From Clostridiaceae bacterium (lineage in GTDB: Bacteria; Bacillota; Clostridia; Lachnospirales; Lachnospiraceae): a stretch of 64,000 nucleotides of DNA. The notes beneath the pieces were generated by a model, which did no database searches, was not told where the DNA came from, and worked only from the letters and a program-made list of their open reading frames with translations. Made by a program: the position numbers and the translations under genes. Positions 8,958 to 17,404 of the stretch are shown here, one piece after another. The stretch's first letter is position 1. Each line of letters starts with the position of its first letter. The stretch covers positions 78,406-142,405 of the forward strand of contig JAJQGL010000092.1 in NCBI GenBank assembly GCA_021200535.1, read 5' to 3'.

Positions 8958-10406
8958 ATGAGCGAAATGAATTTAAGACTGCTTCATATGGGACCCGCAC
9001 AGTGTGCAGTGGATTTGGGGGATGGCAGCGAGCGTGGGGAATATGTAGATCAGGATTACATCTTACAGAAATTGGGAAGACCTCACAGGGCAATTAATCT
9101 GATGTACTGCTATTATCCAAATGATGATAAATGGCCTGGACGTGCAAGTGTTGTACATGCGGATCCATCGGTCAGTTTTGCCTGGGATTTTCCGTATGAT
9201 GACTATTTTACTTATAAGGGTGGATTAAATGGGACACTGGATGATGAACCATTTACTTATATGCGTGATGTCCGCAGACATGGGCAGGATGTCCTTCTGA
9301 CAATGACGATTGATCCGAAGCTCACGGATGATCACATTGTTGCGATTGCCAGAGATCTGCGTACCTTTGGCCGTGTGCTGCTTCGGATTAACCACGAGGC
9401 GACAGGGGATTGGTTTTCTTTTAATAAGCGCGCTTCCTATGAAGAGGTTGCAGCATTTTTTGCGCATTGCTGTGAGATTATTCACAGAGAGGCTCCAAAC
9501 GTAAAGGTAATTATCTGTCTGGATGGATGCAAATCGGAAGAAGATGAAAAGATGCAAAAGGAAGATATATTTGCAGAGGCTTCCAGAGCAGCGGATATTG
9601 TGTCGGTGGATCGTTATATGGCGCTTCACTGGGGATGGCCATATGATGTGGCAGATGAGGGAGTTACCACATTTGAGCGTCACGCGGTACAGAAAATTTA
9701 TAATATCACCAAAAAGAGCTATGAGCGCTATACAGCAGTAAACAATGGCGTGAAAAAGCCAATGGTGCTGTCTGAGTTTAATGCGGACGGTGATGTGACA
9801 GGACCGTATGATCAGGCTTCCATGTTAAAAGAATTTTGTGAGCTTTTGAAAGCAGACAAAGAAAAATGGCTGTCTGGTTTTACTTTATATCAAATGCGTG
9901 ACCGTGGGCGTCTCGGATTGGAGATTGAAGATCCGAACAATGCCAATGTAGGTATTGAGCAGCCATTGCTTGGAACATACCGTGAAATCATTCATGAGGA
10001 TTTCTTTAGCCCGGAGATGAAAGAAGGCGCAGCTGCCGAGCTTCCGGTAATGCTTCGCTGGGGCGGTTCAGAGGATGCGGATGGCGCTGCGCTTCCGCTT
10101 CATTTTGACAGCAATCCGGTGTTCTGTGAAGCTTATTTTGAGGATGAAGCATTGCTTGATATGAATTTGATGCTGGAGCTGAACGGCCATTGGTTCTACA
10201 AGGCGCCGGGTGTAAAATGCATTGACATGATGAGTGCATTTTTTAGAAATCCGCTTGATGGAACAGCAGATCTCACGCTTAAAATTTTTGCACCGCCGGC
10301 GACTGGAGAAAATGATCCTTCTCAGGGAGATGACTGGATGGATAATTATTACGCAGAGCTGAAAGCGCTGCCGAAGGTTCGTATTCGTTTTGCGCCGATT
10401 GCATAA
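8958..10406 (+). CDS. Putative cytosolic glycoside hydrolase (clan GH-A-like TIM barrel)
   Basis: 482 residues without signal peptide or membrane segment. About residues 90-340 alternate hydrophobic strands and helices as in a TIM barrel. Two acidic candidates stand where GH-A enzymes such as GH26 mannanases keep acid/base and nucleophile: E147 in RINHEATGDWF and E273 in VLSEFNADG, with a conserved-looking WGWP segment between them. The C-terminal about 130 residues form a separate, beta-rich part. The family assignment is tentative because the motifs only resemble GH26 and no substrate can be read. The gene stands alone: a terminator and a 270-nt gap lie upstream and about 285 nt follow. AGAGGAGG 6 nt ahead fixes the ATG. 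Confidence 0.55.
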   Translation: MSEMNLRLLHMGPAQCAVDLGDGSERGEYVDQDYILQKLGRPHRAINLMYCYYPNDDKWPGRASVVHADPSVSFAWDFPYDDYFTYKGGLNGTLDDEPFTYMRDVRRHGQDVLLTMTIDPKLTDDHIVAIARDLRTFGRVLLRINHEATGDWFSFNKRASYEEVAAFFAHCCEIIHREAPNVKVIICLDGCKSEEDEKMQKEDIFAEASRAADIVSVDRYMALHWGWPYDVADEGVTTFERHAVQKIYNITKKSYERYTAVNNGVKKPMVLSEFNADGDVTGPYDQASMLKEFCELLKADKEKWLSGFTLYQMRDRGRLGLEIEDPNNANVGIEQPLLGTYREIIHEDFFSPEMKEGAAAELPVMLRWGGSEDADGAALPLHFDSNPVFCEAYFEDEALLDMNLMLELNGHWFYKAPGVKCIDMMSAFFRNPLDGTADLTLKIFAPPATGENDPSQGDDWMDNYYAELKALPKVRIRFAPIA

Positions 10407-10417
10407 CAGATTTAGAA

Positions 10418-10655
10418 CTGGTACAGCGAATTATTCACTGTATCAGAAACGTTTTTGGCAGGGTATCGCCCTTCTTATTCTATGATTTGTCCATTGGCAG
10501 ATAAGTTGATTATCTGCCAATGGAAATCATCTTATCATTTGTCTGTAAAGCTTAAAAACATCCTCTGGGAATGCGGAGTCATAAAATGGGCAACACTAAT
10601 ACAGCGAAAATAGGCGGCTCAAACTGCCATTGTATCATATTCGCTGTACTGGCAC
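10418..10655. repeat. Intergenic repeat cluster with TACAGCGAA inverted motifs
   Basis: The motif CTGGTACAGCGAATTATT is at 10418-10435; a related AATACAGCGAAAAT near 10598-10611 faces ATATTCGCTGTACTGG at 10637-10652, giving a 9-bp perfect inverted pair (TACAGCGAA/TTCGCTGTA). The segment 10618-10655 closely resembles 53146-53184 (roughly 30 of 38 positions by eye) and weaker copies occur near 23002 and 62778. This suggests a dispersed intergenic element, perhaps MITE-like. Confidence 0.5.
10490..10524. other. Perfect 15-bp hairpin in intergenic region
   Basis: TCCATTGGCAGATAA (10490-10504) and its exact complement (10510-10524) flank a 5-nt loop. No T run follows on either strand, so it is a poor intrinsic terminator. 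It lies inside the repeat cluster between the hydrolase gene and lrgA. Confidence 0.6.
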
Positions 10656-10691
10656 AGCGTTTCTGATATTGCCCTTTTGGAGGATAACAGC

Positions 10692-11066
10692 ATGAAATAT
10701 ATCAAACAATTTACACTTATTTTGTTGATTACTTTTCTGGGAGAGATTTTGAATATGCTTTTGCCGCTGCCGGTTCCGGCAAGTATTTATGGCATGGTGC
10801 TTTTATATGTCTGTCTGCTGACAGGGATTATTCGCCTGGAGCAGATTCGGGAAACAGGGAGATATCTGGTGGAGATTATGCCTGTGATGTTTATTCCGGC
10901 GGGTGTGGGTCTGCTTCAGTCGTGGGGAGTTTTAAAACCGGTTTTTGTTCCGTTTGCTGTTATTACTTTTGTTTCTACGGTGGTAGTTATGGCGGTGGCG
11001 GGCAGGGTGACGCAATTTGTAATGAGGCGGGGAAACAGGAGGAAAGAACATGGAACAGATCAGTGA
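10692..11066 (+). CDS. lrgA: CidA/LrgA family holin-like membrane protein
   Basis: A 124-residue protein with four hydrophobic segments, the PVPASIYGM motif typical of LrgA/CidA after the second helix, and a basic C-terminus. LrgA and LrgB together form a membrane system linked in Gram-positive bacteria to control of murein hydrolase activity, overflow metabolism and, for LrgAB-type proteins, pyruvate transport. The ATG at 10692 is chosen because GGAGG (10679-10683) is well spaced; an upstream in-frame TTG overlaps that site. The next gene, lrgB, overlaps by 17 nt. Confidence 0.9.
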   Translation: MKYIKQFTLILLITFLGEILNMLLPLPVPASIYGMVLLYVCLLTGIIRLEQIRETGRYLVEIMPVMFIPAGVGLLQSWGVLKPVFVPFAVITFVSTVVVMAVAGRVTQFVMRRGNRRKEHGTDQ

Positions 11067-11751
11067 TGTTTTGCAGGATTCTGTGTATTTTGGAGTTGCA
11101 GTCAGCTTTCTGTCATACGGAGCCGGACTATTTTTAAAGAAAAAATGGAAATTGGCAATTTTTAACCCGCTGTTGATATCGATTGTGCTGACAATCGTTT
11201 TACTGCTTGTATTCCGCGTGGATTATGATGCTTATCAGGCAGGGGCAAAATATATAAGCTATCTGCTGACCCCGGCAACGGTTTGTCTGGCCATACCGCT
11301 ATATGAACAGACAGAGCTTTTGCGGAAAAATGCGGCGGCGGTTGCCGCAGGTATTTTGTCCGGAGTGCTAAGCAGTATGCTGTGTGTTCTGGTATTGTCC
11401 ATATTGTTTGGACTGAGCCATACCGAGTATGTTACGCTTTTACCGAAGTCTATTACGACAGCGATCGGTATGGGGGTTTCTGAAGAGCTGGGCGGTTATG
11501 TCAACATTACAGTGGCGGTCATTATTGTTACCGGCGTGCTGGGGAATATGACTGCAGAGGCAGTGTGCAGGATTTTCCGGATTACAGAGCCGGTTGCGAA
11601 GGGCATTGCGATTGGTTCTGCGTCACATGCTGTAGGGACGGCGAGGGCGATTGAGATGGGTGAGGCAGAGGGTGCAATGAGCAGCCTTTCGATTGCGGTT
11701 GCGGGTTTGCTTACAGTAGCGCTGGCAGCTGTTTTTGCCAACTTTTTCTGA
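11050..11751 (+). CDS. lrgB: LrgB family membrane protein
   Basis: 233 residues with about seven membrane segments. Family hallmarks are PKSITTAIGMGVSEELGG in the middle and GSASHAVGTARAIEMGE near the C-terminus. It is translationally coupled to lrgA by a 17-nt overlap, with AGGAGGAAAG as ribosome site inside lrgA. The pair forms a two-gene operon; no LytSR-type regulator is nearby, so its control is not visible here. Confidence 0.92.
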   Translation: MEQISDVLQDSVYFGVAVSFLSYGAGLFLKKKWKLAIFNPLLISIVLTIVLLLVFRVDYDAYQAGAKYISYLLTPATVCLAIPLYEQTELLRKNAAAVAAGILSGVLSSMLCVLVLSILFGLSHTEYVTLLPKSITTAIGMGVSEELGGYVNITVAVIIVTGVLGNMTAEAVCRIFRITEPVAKGIAIGSASHAVGTARAIEMGEAEGAMSSLSIAVAGLLTVALAAVFANFF

Positions 11752-11828
11752 TGCGGACGGGAACGAGTGAAAAATAGCAGTCTGTGTACTGTTTGGTTTG
11801 ATTTGTTTTGCAGAAAGGTGATATTGTT

Positions 11829-12743
11829 TTGCTGAATTTTTTTGTTGCGTTTTACCCAGAGGCGGCGCCGCTGATTCGGGCTTTTTCATTGAAAAAAGTT
11901 AATATGGCAGCTCCCTTTGACGAGTATTTAAATGAAGCGGAAGGAATACGGCTGACGCTTACCGGGACAGGGAGCGTGGCCGCAGCTGCAGCTGTCAGCA
12001 GCGCATGTACAAAACATATGCCGGGCAGAGGCGATTTTCTTGTAAATCTTGGGACTTGTGCCGGAAGCAGCCCGGGCGGGCTTTTTTTGTGTAATAAAAT
12101 TATTGAGGAAGCCACCGGAAGAAGTTTTTATCCGGATATGCTATATCCGAGTCCGTGGAAGGAGAATACCGTGGTTACTCTGGCGAAACCGCTGGAGCAT
12201 GGGCTGCCGGAATTGCATGAGCCGGGTGCTTGTGTGAAAAAGCCTGTGCGGCAGGAAACAGCAGGAACAGATTCGGCAGGCCGGCAGCCGTGGTTACTGT
12301 ACGATATGGAGGCCGCGGGAGTTTATCAGTCAGGCTCTTATTATTTTGGGCCGCACCAGATGCAGTTCTGGAAAGTGGTATCAGACAGTGGGCAGGGGAG
12401 GCAGGTAACGGCAGATCAGGTTGCCGGGCAGATGGAAAATTGTCTGGGGCAGATTACAGAGGCGATTGAGACGCTGCAGCGCGCAGCAGGAGAACAGCAA
12501 AGCCCATGCCGCCAAACGGAGGCGGCATGCCGCCAGACGGAGGCGGATGAGCAGCTTTGCCGTGATCTGCACTGTTCGGAGACGATGAAAAATCAGGTCA
12601 GGCAGCTTTTTAGGTACTGGAGGCTGGCAGGCGTGCCGTATCAGGGGAAGCTCAAAGAGCTGTACCGGGACAGAGTGCTGCCGTGTAAGGACAGAAGGGA
12701 AGGAAAAAGGTGCTTTGAAGAAATCAGGGAAAGCTTGTTATAA
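11829..12743 (+). CDS. Nucleoside phosphorylase/nucleosidase-like protein (MTA/SAH nucleosidase superfamily)
   Basis: Cytosolic protein of about 304 residues with the purine nucleoside phosphorylase/MTAN fold: NLGTCAGSSPG in the first half, YDMEAAGVYQ (the Glu that contacts the ribose) and VSDSGQG with the catalytic-type Asp. MTA/SAH nucleosidases cleave adenine from methylthioadenosine, S-adenosylhomocysteine or 5'-deoxyadenosine. The C-terminal third holds a duplicated CRQTEA segment and a helical tail absent from classical MTAN. TTG 11829 is favoured since AGAAAGGTG (11812-11820) lies about 8 nt before it and translation then opens directly into the first beta strand. The gene overlaps the following SPL-family gene by 29 nt, which suggests joint function. 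Substrate is inferred. Confidence 0.7.
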   Translation: MLNFFVAFYPEAAPLIRAFSLKKVNMAAPFDEYLNEAEGIRLTLTGTGSVAAAAAVSSACTKHMPGRGDFLVNLGTCAGSSPGGLFLCNKIIEEATGRSFYPDMLYPSPWKENTVVTLAKPLEHGLPELHEPGACVKKPVRQETAGTDSAGRQPWLLYDMEAAGVYQSGSYYFGPHQMQFWKVVSDSGQGRQVTADQVAGQMENCLGQITEAIETLQRAAGEQQSPCRQTEAACRQTEADEQLCRDLHCSETMKNQVRQLFRYWRLAGVPYQGKLKELYRDRVLPCKDRREGKRCFEEIRESLL

Positions 12744-13737
12744 TGCGGCCTTTTCTCATATTTATGTGGAAAGGCAGGTCTGGGGGCATCCGCGGACAGA
12801 GCGTATTTTGAAACGGTTTCCGCATGCCGTGGTTGTGCAGGTTGAGCATTATAAAGATGTATTCTGCCGTAAAAAACAGGATTATCAGGCGCAGCATCAG
12901 GCACAGTCGTTGATTTTGGCTGCTAAAAAAGGCCAGCTGGTATATCCGGGGGCATCGGTCTGCCAGAGCTTTGGAAACGAACATTTTTATTATACCTCCT
13001 GCGTGATGAATTGCATTTATGATTGTGAATATTGTTATTTGAAGGGGATGTATCCGTCCGGCAATCTGGTGGCATTTGTGAATCTGGAGGATATTTTTGC
13101 AGAGACAGAGGCACTCCTGCAGCAGCACAGCGTATATATGTGCGTGTCGTATGACACGGATTTGCTTGCCTTGGAGAGCGTTCTGGGATTTGTGCAGGAA
13201 TGGGAAGAATTTGTTGCGAAGAAGAAGAATTTAAGGGTTGAAATTCGGACAAAATGTGGCAGAATAGATTTGTGGGAAAAACGGAAACCGTCTCCGGCGC
13301 TGATTTATGCATTTACGATGTCGCCGCAGTTTGTGGTGGAGCACTATGAACACCGTACCGCTGCTCTTGCACAGAGAATCCGGAGTGCGGCGGAGGCATT
13401 GGACAGAGGCTTTTGTGTGCGCCTTTGTTTTGATCCGATGATTTATGGACCAGACTGGCGGGAACAGTATCATGCAATGCTTTGCAGGATTTTTGATGCG
13501 CTTGATATTGGAAAGATAGTGGATGTCAGTATCGGGTCGTTTCGGATTTCACAGGAATATCTCAAAAGGATGAGAAAAAATGCACCGGACAGTGCTGTTG
13601 TACAGTTCCCATATGAAAACAGAGATGGTGTGTACCAGTATCCCGACAGGATTCGGAAGGAGATGGAGCTTTTTTTATTGGAACAGCTGACCGCGAAAAT
13701 ACCGCGTGAAAAGCTGTTTTTCTGGAAGGATACATAA
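12715..13737 (+). CDS. Spore photoproduct lyase family radical SAM protein
   Basis: 340 residues. The radical SAM cluster motif CX3CX2C is C100, C104, C107 (CIYDCEYCY), preceded by a spore photoproduct lyase-type N-terminus (HIYVERQV) and a PHAVVVQVEHYKDVF segment. In spore formers, spore photoproduct lyase repairs the thymine dimer formed in UV-exposed spore DNA using SAM. Whether this homologue has the same substrate is not certain, since SPL-like proteins of unknown role exist. The TTG start sits inside the end of the preceding nucleosidase gene, with AAGGAAAAAGG as ribosome site; no in-frame ATG exists before the conserved N-terminus. Confidence 0.85.
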   Translation: MKKSGKACYNAAFSHIYVERQVWGHPRTERILKRFPHAVVVQVEHYKDVFCRKKQDYQAQHQAQSLILAAKKGQLVYPGASVCQSFGNEHFYYTSCVMNCIYDCEYCYLKGMYPSGNLVAFVNLEDIFAETEALLQQHSVYMCVSYDTDLLALESVLGFVQEWEEFVAKKKNLRVEIRTKCGRIDLWEKRKPSPALIYAFTMSPQFVVEHYEHRTAALAQRIRSAAEALDRGFCVRLCFDPMIYGPDWREQYHAMLCRIFDALDIGKIVDVSIGSFRISQEYLKRMRKNAPDSAVVQFPYENRDGVYQYPDRIRKEMELFLLEQLTAKIPREKLFFWKDT

Positions 13738-13750
13738 AAATTTCCAGTGC

Positions 13751-13800
13751 AGGAAAAGAGAGGATTCCCATTTTTAGAAGGACAGGAAAAGAGAGGATTC
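13751..13800 (+). repeat. Duplicated 17-bp purine-rich sequence ahead of the SDR gene
   Basis: AGGAAAAGAGAGGATTC occurs at 13751-13767 and again at 13784-13800, just before the ATG at 13803. The second copy provides the ribosome site, so the duplication repeated the translation signal. Confidence 0.8.
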
Positions 13801-13802
13801 AA

Positions 13803-14615
13803 ATGAAACAGGGGAAAGAAGCCGGAACAGCAGAGGAAAAGGTGAAAGCTCCGGCAGGGAAGGAAGCCAAAACAGCAGAGAAAAAGAGTGAAATTCCGGC
13901 AGGGAAAGAAGCTGCTGCTATTGTAACAGGGGCTTCTTCGGGCATAGGAAAAGAGATCAGCCGTTTGCTGTGCCGGCTGGGATATCAGGTGTTTGGCTTT
14001 GGAAGGACCTTTTGCCTGGAGGAGACTGCAGAATGTGCTGCTTTTCATCCGATTGCCTGTGATCTTCTTGACACGGCAGAGACGTTGCCGAAGATTCGCA
14101 GGATAAAAAAGGAATACAGGGTATGCATTCTGGTGAACAACGCCGGTGTAGGATATTATGGGCTGCATGAGGAGCTAAAGGGGAGCCAGATTCAGGAAAT
14201 GGTCCGGATCAATCTGGAGCTTCCGCTTCTGCTGTCTAATCTGTTGCTGCGGGATTTGAAGAGGGAATCCGGATATATTATTAATATATCTTCTGTGACC
14301 GCCGGCAGGGCAAATCCCCATGGCTGTGCGTATGGCGCAACAAAGGCCGGGCTTTCCGGTTTTTCGGAGAGTTTGTTTGAAGAAGCAAGGAAATATGGGG
14401 TAAAGGTGGTTACTATCCAGCCGGATATGACAAAAACAGATTTGTACCGGAATGCGGATTTTACTGCGTCGGAAGAGGAAATGGCACGGCTGCTGCCGGA
14501 AGAGGTCGCAGCGGCGGTGGAATATATTTTAAATCAGCGGACAGGGCTGGTTGTGACTGAGCTTACCCTGCGCCCGCAGTTGCACCGCATTCGGAAAAAA
14601 AGAAGAGAAAATTAA
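13803..14615 (+). CDS. Short-chain dehydrogenase/reductase
   Basis: 270 residues. A Rossmann fold of the classical SDR type: NAD(P) glycine motif TGASSGIG (42-49), NNAG near residue 103, a catalytic Ser in NISSVTAG and the YGATK (YxxxK) dyad. The first 37 residues are an unusual charged extension made of two near-repeats (KEAGTAEEKVKAPAG / KEAKTAEKKSEIPAG) not needed for the fold. Substrate is not predictable. A Nudix gene follows 26 nt later and probably shares the transcript. Confidence 0.9.
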   Translation: MKQGKEAGTAEEKVKAPAGKEAKTAEKKSEIPAGKEAAAIVTGASSGIGKEISRLLCRLGYQVFGFGRTFCLEETAECAAFHPIACDLLDTAETLPKIRRIKKEYRVCILVNNAGVGYYGLHEELKGSQIQEMVRINLELPLLLSNLLLRDLKRESGYIINISSVTAGRANPHGCAYGATKAGLSGFSESLFEEARKYGVKVVTIQPDMTKTDLYRNADFTASEEEMARLLPEEVAAAVEYILNQRTGLVVTELTLRPQLHRIRKKRREN

Positions 14616-14641
14616 ATCGAAAGACAGAGAGGAAATGGACC

Positions 14642-15169
14642 ATGGAATTATGGGATGTCTACAATCAGAAAAAGGAGAGAACCGGGCGGACAATGGTACG
14701 GAATGACTGGAATATGCAGCCGGGCGAGTATCATTTGTCGGTACTTGGGGTTCTCCGGCGCAGCGATGGAAAATTTTTGATTACAAAACGTGCAGGAACG
14801 AAGGAATGGGCGCCGGGCTGGTGGGAAGTCTCGGGAGGCGCTGCCCTTGCCGGAGAGGATTCGAAGGATGCAGTTCTCCGTGAAATCAAAGAGGAAACCG
14901 GACTGGATGTGTCCGGCTGGGACGGCGGTTTTTTGTTTGATTACCGAAGGGACAACCCGAAAGAAAAGGATAATTATTTTGTAGATGTCTACCGGTTTGA
15001 GGGGGAATTTGGGGATGCGGATATTCACCTGCAGGAATCGGAGACAGAAGCGTATATGTTTGCGACGCTCGAGCAGATACAGGCATTTGCCGGGCAGGGA
15101 GTTTTTCTGCATTATCACAGTATCCAAAAGGCATTTGGCAAGGAGAGCTGTGCAGACTGCGCCACTTAA
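14642..15169 (+). CDS. Nudix hydrolase (IDI-like)
   Basis: 175 residues. The Nudix box GX5EX7REUXEEXGU is complete (GGAALAGEDSKDAVLREIKEETGL, about residues 65-88), so metal-dependent pyrophosphohydrolase activity is likely. The N-terminus (WDVYNQKKERTGRTMVR) resembles the isopentenyl-diphosphate isomerase-like Nudix subgroup. It hydrolyses a nucleoside-diphosphate-type substrate that cannot be named from sequence. It probably shares a transcript with the SDR gene. Confidence 0.88.
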   Translation: MELWDVYNQKKERTGRTMVRNDWNMQPGEYHLSVLGVLRRSDGKFLITKRAGTKEWAPGWWEVSGGAALAGEDSKDAVLREIKEETGLDVSGWDGGFLFDYRRDNPKEKDNYFVDVYRFEGEFGDADIHLQESETEAYMFATLEQIQAFAGQGVFLHYHSIQKAFGKESCADCAT

Positions 15170-15270
15170 TGGCAGATGACGCACCGTAGGGAGTGATTTA
15201 ATTAGAACATTGCCGGAAGGCAGCCGGACAAAAACACACAACAGATTAGGATTTTAGACAGAAAGCTGGA

Positions 15271-16608
15271 ATGTTTATGGAAAATTACACAAATGCTGAT
15301 ATTTTTGATGTGCTGGATGAAGCGATTTATATTAGCGATATTGATACATATGAAATACTGTATGCCAATCAGTCGGCAAGGAAGCTGTTTGAATGTGAAG
15401 ATCTTGCTGCAAAAAGATGTTATGAGCTTTTTCATCAGAGAAAGTCTGCCTGTGAGCATTGTAAAAGAATGCGGCGGCTGGTTGAAAACTCTTATGAGTG
15501 GGAGAGTTACGTAGAAAGAAGAAAAAAGCATTTTCAGTTTAAAAATAAGCTGATTATGTATCAGGGCAGGCGCGCCAGAATAGAAATTGCATTTGATGTC
15601 ACGGATCAGATGAAAAAAAATAATGAGCTTTATACTGCGCTGAATCTGGAAAAATTTGTGACAGAGCAGGTGGCGAAGATAAGCAAGTCAAAAGATTTGC
15701 ACACAGCGTTTGATCAGATGCTGGAGGCTGTGGGTTCCTATATGGGAGCAGAGCGCGCATATATTTTTGAAATTTATAAGAATACGGTGTCCAATACCTA
15801 TGAATGGTGTGCGCCGGGCGTCATCCCGCAGAAGCAGAATCTGCAGAATCTGCCGCTGTCTGACGTGCGGCATTGGACAAGGGTTTTGGAAAAATCGCAA
15901 TGCATTCTGGTTGAGGATATCGAGGACATTGCGCATACAGATCAGGAGGAATACCGGATTTTGAAAATGCAGGATATTATAAGCTGCATTGAAGCGCCGA
16001 TTTTACAGGGACAGGAGCTGGTTGGTTTTATTGGCGTGGACAATGCGCCGCCGGGGATGAATGCTAATATTTTGTATCTGCTAAAGACACTGGGATATTT
16101 TGTTTCTATTGTGATGCAGAATGCAGAGCATGAATTTGTGCTTGAGAGCTTAAGCTATGTGGACGAAATGACTGGCGCTGCCAACCGGAATGCCTACAGT
16201 AAGCAGATGGAACATCTTCGGAGAAATGCTAATTTCCGTTCAATGGGACTGGCAATGTGCGACCTGAATGGTTTGAAAAAAATCAATGATTTGTGCGGAC
16301 ACCACAAAGGAGACGAGGTGATTTGCAGACTGGCAGCGATGCTTAGGGAGGCCTTTGGGGCGAGGTCTGTATTCCGCATAGGAGGGGATGAATTTGCGGT
16401 GCTGATGCCGGAGGTTACAGAGGACAGGTTTCAATCTGCCCTGGCTGCTTTTCGGTCTGCGCTGGAAGCATCTTCGGAAGTCAATGCCGCGATTGGCGCA
16501 TTGTGGTATGAGGAATGCCATGATCCGGAAAAAATGATGGAGCTGGCTGATCGGAAAATGTATCAGGATAAACAGAATTATTATGAACAGCTTAAAACAC
16601 GCCAATAA
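15271..16608 (+). CDS. PAS-GAF-GGDEF protein, probable diguanylate cyclase
   Basis: 445 residues, soluble. Order of domains: PAS (about 8-120) with a Cys cluster (C and CEHC near residues 50-65), GAF (about 140-290), GGDEF (about 295-440) with the active-site motif GGDEF at about 371-375, so cyclic di-GMP synthesis is likely. The RxxD inhibitory site normally 5 residues before GGDEF is not seen, which suggests no product feedback. There is no membrane segment or signal peptide. The Cys residues in the PAS part could bind metal or sense redox, but this is inference. A second in-frame ATG lies 6 nt downstream. Confidence 0.9.
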   Translation: MFMENYTNADIFDVLDEAIYISDIDTYEILYANQSARKLFECEDLAAKRCYELFHQRKSACEHCKRMRRLVENSYEWESYVERRKKHFQFKNKLIMYQGRRARIEIAFDVTDQMKKNNELYTALNLEKFVTEQVAKISKSKDLHTAFDQMLEAVGSYMGAERAYIFEIYKNTVSNTYEWCAPGVIPQKQNLQNLPLSDVRHWTRVLEKSQCILVEDIEDIAHTDQEEYRILKMQDIISCIEAPILQGQELVGFIGVDNAPPGMNANILYLLKTLGYFVSIVMQNAEHEFVLESLSYVDEMTGAANRNAYSKQMEHLRRNANFRSMGLAMCDLNGLKKINDLCGHHKGDEVICRLAAMLREAFGARSVFRIGGDEFAVLMPEVTEDRFQSALAAFRSALEASSEVNAAIGALWYEECHDPEKMMELADRKMYQDKQNYYEQLKTRQ

Positions 16609-16650
16609 ATGCAGCAGATACAGGGATGAAAAGAAGTGTGCGGTGCCACG

Positions 16651-16735
16651 GTGAAAGGACAGCCGCGGTGAAAAGACAGCCGCGATGAAAAGATGGCCGT
16701 GATGAAAAGACAGTCGCGATGAAAAGACAGCCCCA
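16651..16735 (+). repeat. Tandem 17-bp repeats, five units
   Basis: Units of the type RTGAAAAGACAGCCGCG run head to tail at 16651, 16668, 16685, 16702 and 16719, between the GGDEF gene stop and the terminator hairpin. They are not part of a credible gene. Confidence 0.85.
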
Positions 16736-16761
16736 TCTGGACATGTATTGTCCGGATGGGG
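16731..16761. terminator. Bidirectional hairpin between convergent GGDEF and cotJC genes
   Basis: CCCCATCTGGAC (16731-16742) and GTCCGGATGGGG (16750-16761) pair around a 7-nt loop with one G-T pair. T-rich sequence follows in the plus direction. It sits exactly between two convergent genes. Confidence 0.7.
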
Positions 16762-16792
16762 CCGTCTGCGGTTTTTGCTGTCTTTTGTTCTG

Positions 16793-17404
16793 CTATTTCT
16801 GAAGCATATCTTTGTCAAATTCTGCATTGAAATAATAGAAATTTTCAGAGTTGAGTTTTTGCTTTGTCATTTCCAGGGCTTCGCCGAACCGCTGGAAATG
16901 AACCACCTCTCTTGCACGGAGAAATTTCAGCGGTTCACGCACATCCGGATCCTCGATGACGCGAAGCAGATTTTCATAGACAGTGCGGGCTTTTTGCTCG
17001 GCAGCAAGATCTTCAAACAGGTCTGCAAATGCGTCGCCTTTGGACTGAAATTCTGTTGCAGTAAATGGTATGCCTGCAGCTGCCTGTGGCCATAAACCTG
17101 AGGTGTGGTCAATATAATAAGCGTCAAACCCGGCAGTTTTTGCCTCTTCTGGCGACAGATTTTTGGTAAGCTGGTATACGATTGCGCAGATAATTTCCAT
17201 ATGGTTGATTTCTTCGGTTCCAATATCTGTGAGAAGTCCGCCTACTTTTTTAACCGGCATAGTATACCGCTGTGCAAGATACCGCATGGATGCGGACAGC
17301 TCGCCGTCCGGGCCGCCATACTGGCTGATAATCAGCTGTGCGGTTTTGGGACATGTTTTTTTGATTTTGACAGGATATTGTAAACGTTTTTCATAGTTCC
17401 ACAT
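16793..17404 (-). CDS. cotJC: CotJC, manganese catalase-like spore coat protein
   Basis: 203 residues of the ferritin-like manganese catalase family. Metal ligand motifs are EEINHMEI (ExxH) near residue 65 and REVVHFQRF (ExxH) near 165. CotJC is a spore-associated catalase in Bacillus and Clostridia and is made late in the mother cell together with CotJA and CotJB. ATG 17404 is chosen: AGGAGG lies 9 nt upstream, whereas an upstream in-frame start would swallow that site. The upstream stop codon overlaps this ATG (TGATG), so translation is coupled. Confidence 0.9.
   Translation of the reverse strand: MWNYEKRLQYPVKIKKTCPKTAQLIISQYGGPDGELSASMRYLAQRYTMPVKKVGGLLTDIGTEEINHMEIICAIVYQLTKNLSPEEAKTAGFDAYYIDHTSGLWPQAAAGIPFTATEFQSKGDAFADLFEDLAAEQKARTVYENLLRVIEDPDVREPLKFLRAREVVHFQRFGEALEMTKQKLNSENFYYFNAEFDKDMLQK

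Noticed and set aside
10490..10524. Intrinsic terminator for the hydrolase gene
   Set aside because: The stem is perfect but no T run follows on either strand.
13470..14168. 232-codon open frame antisense to the SPL/SDR genes
   Set aside because: Low-complexity Phe/Ser/Cys translation, a shadow of the purine-rich repeats.
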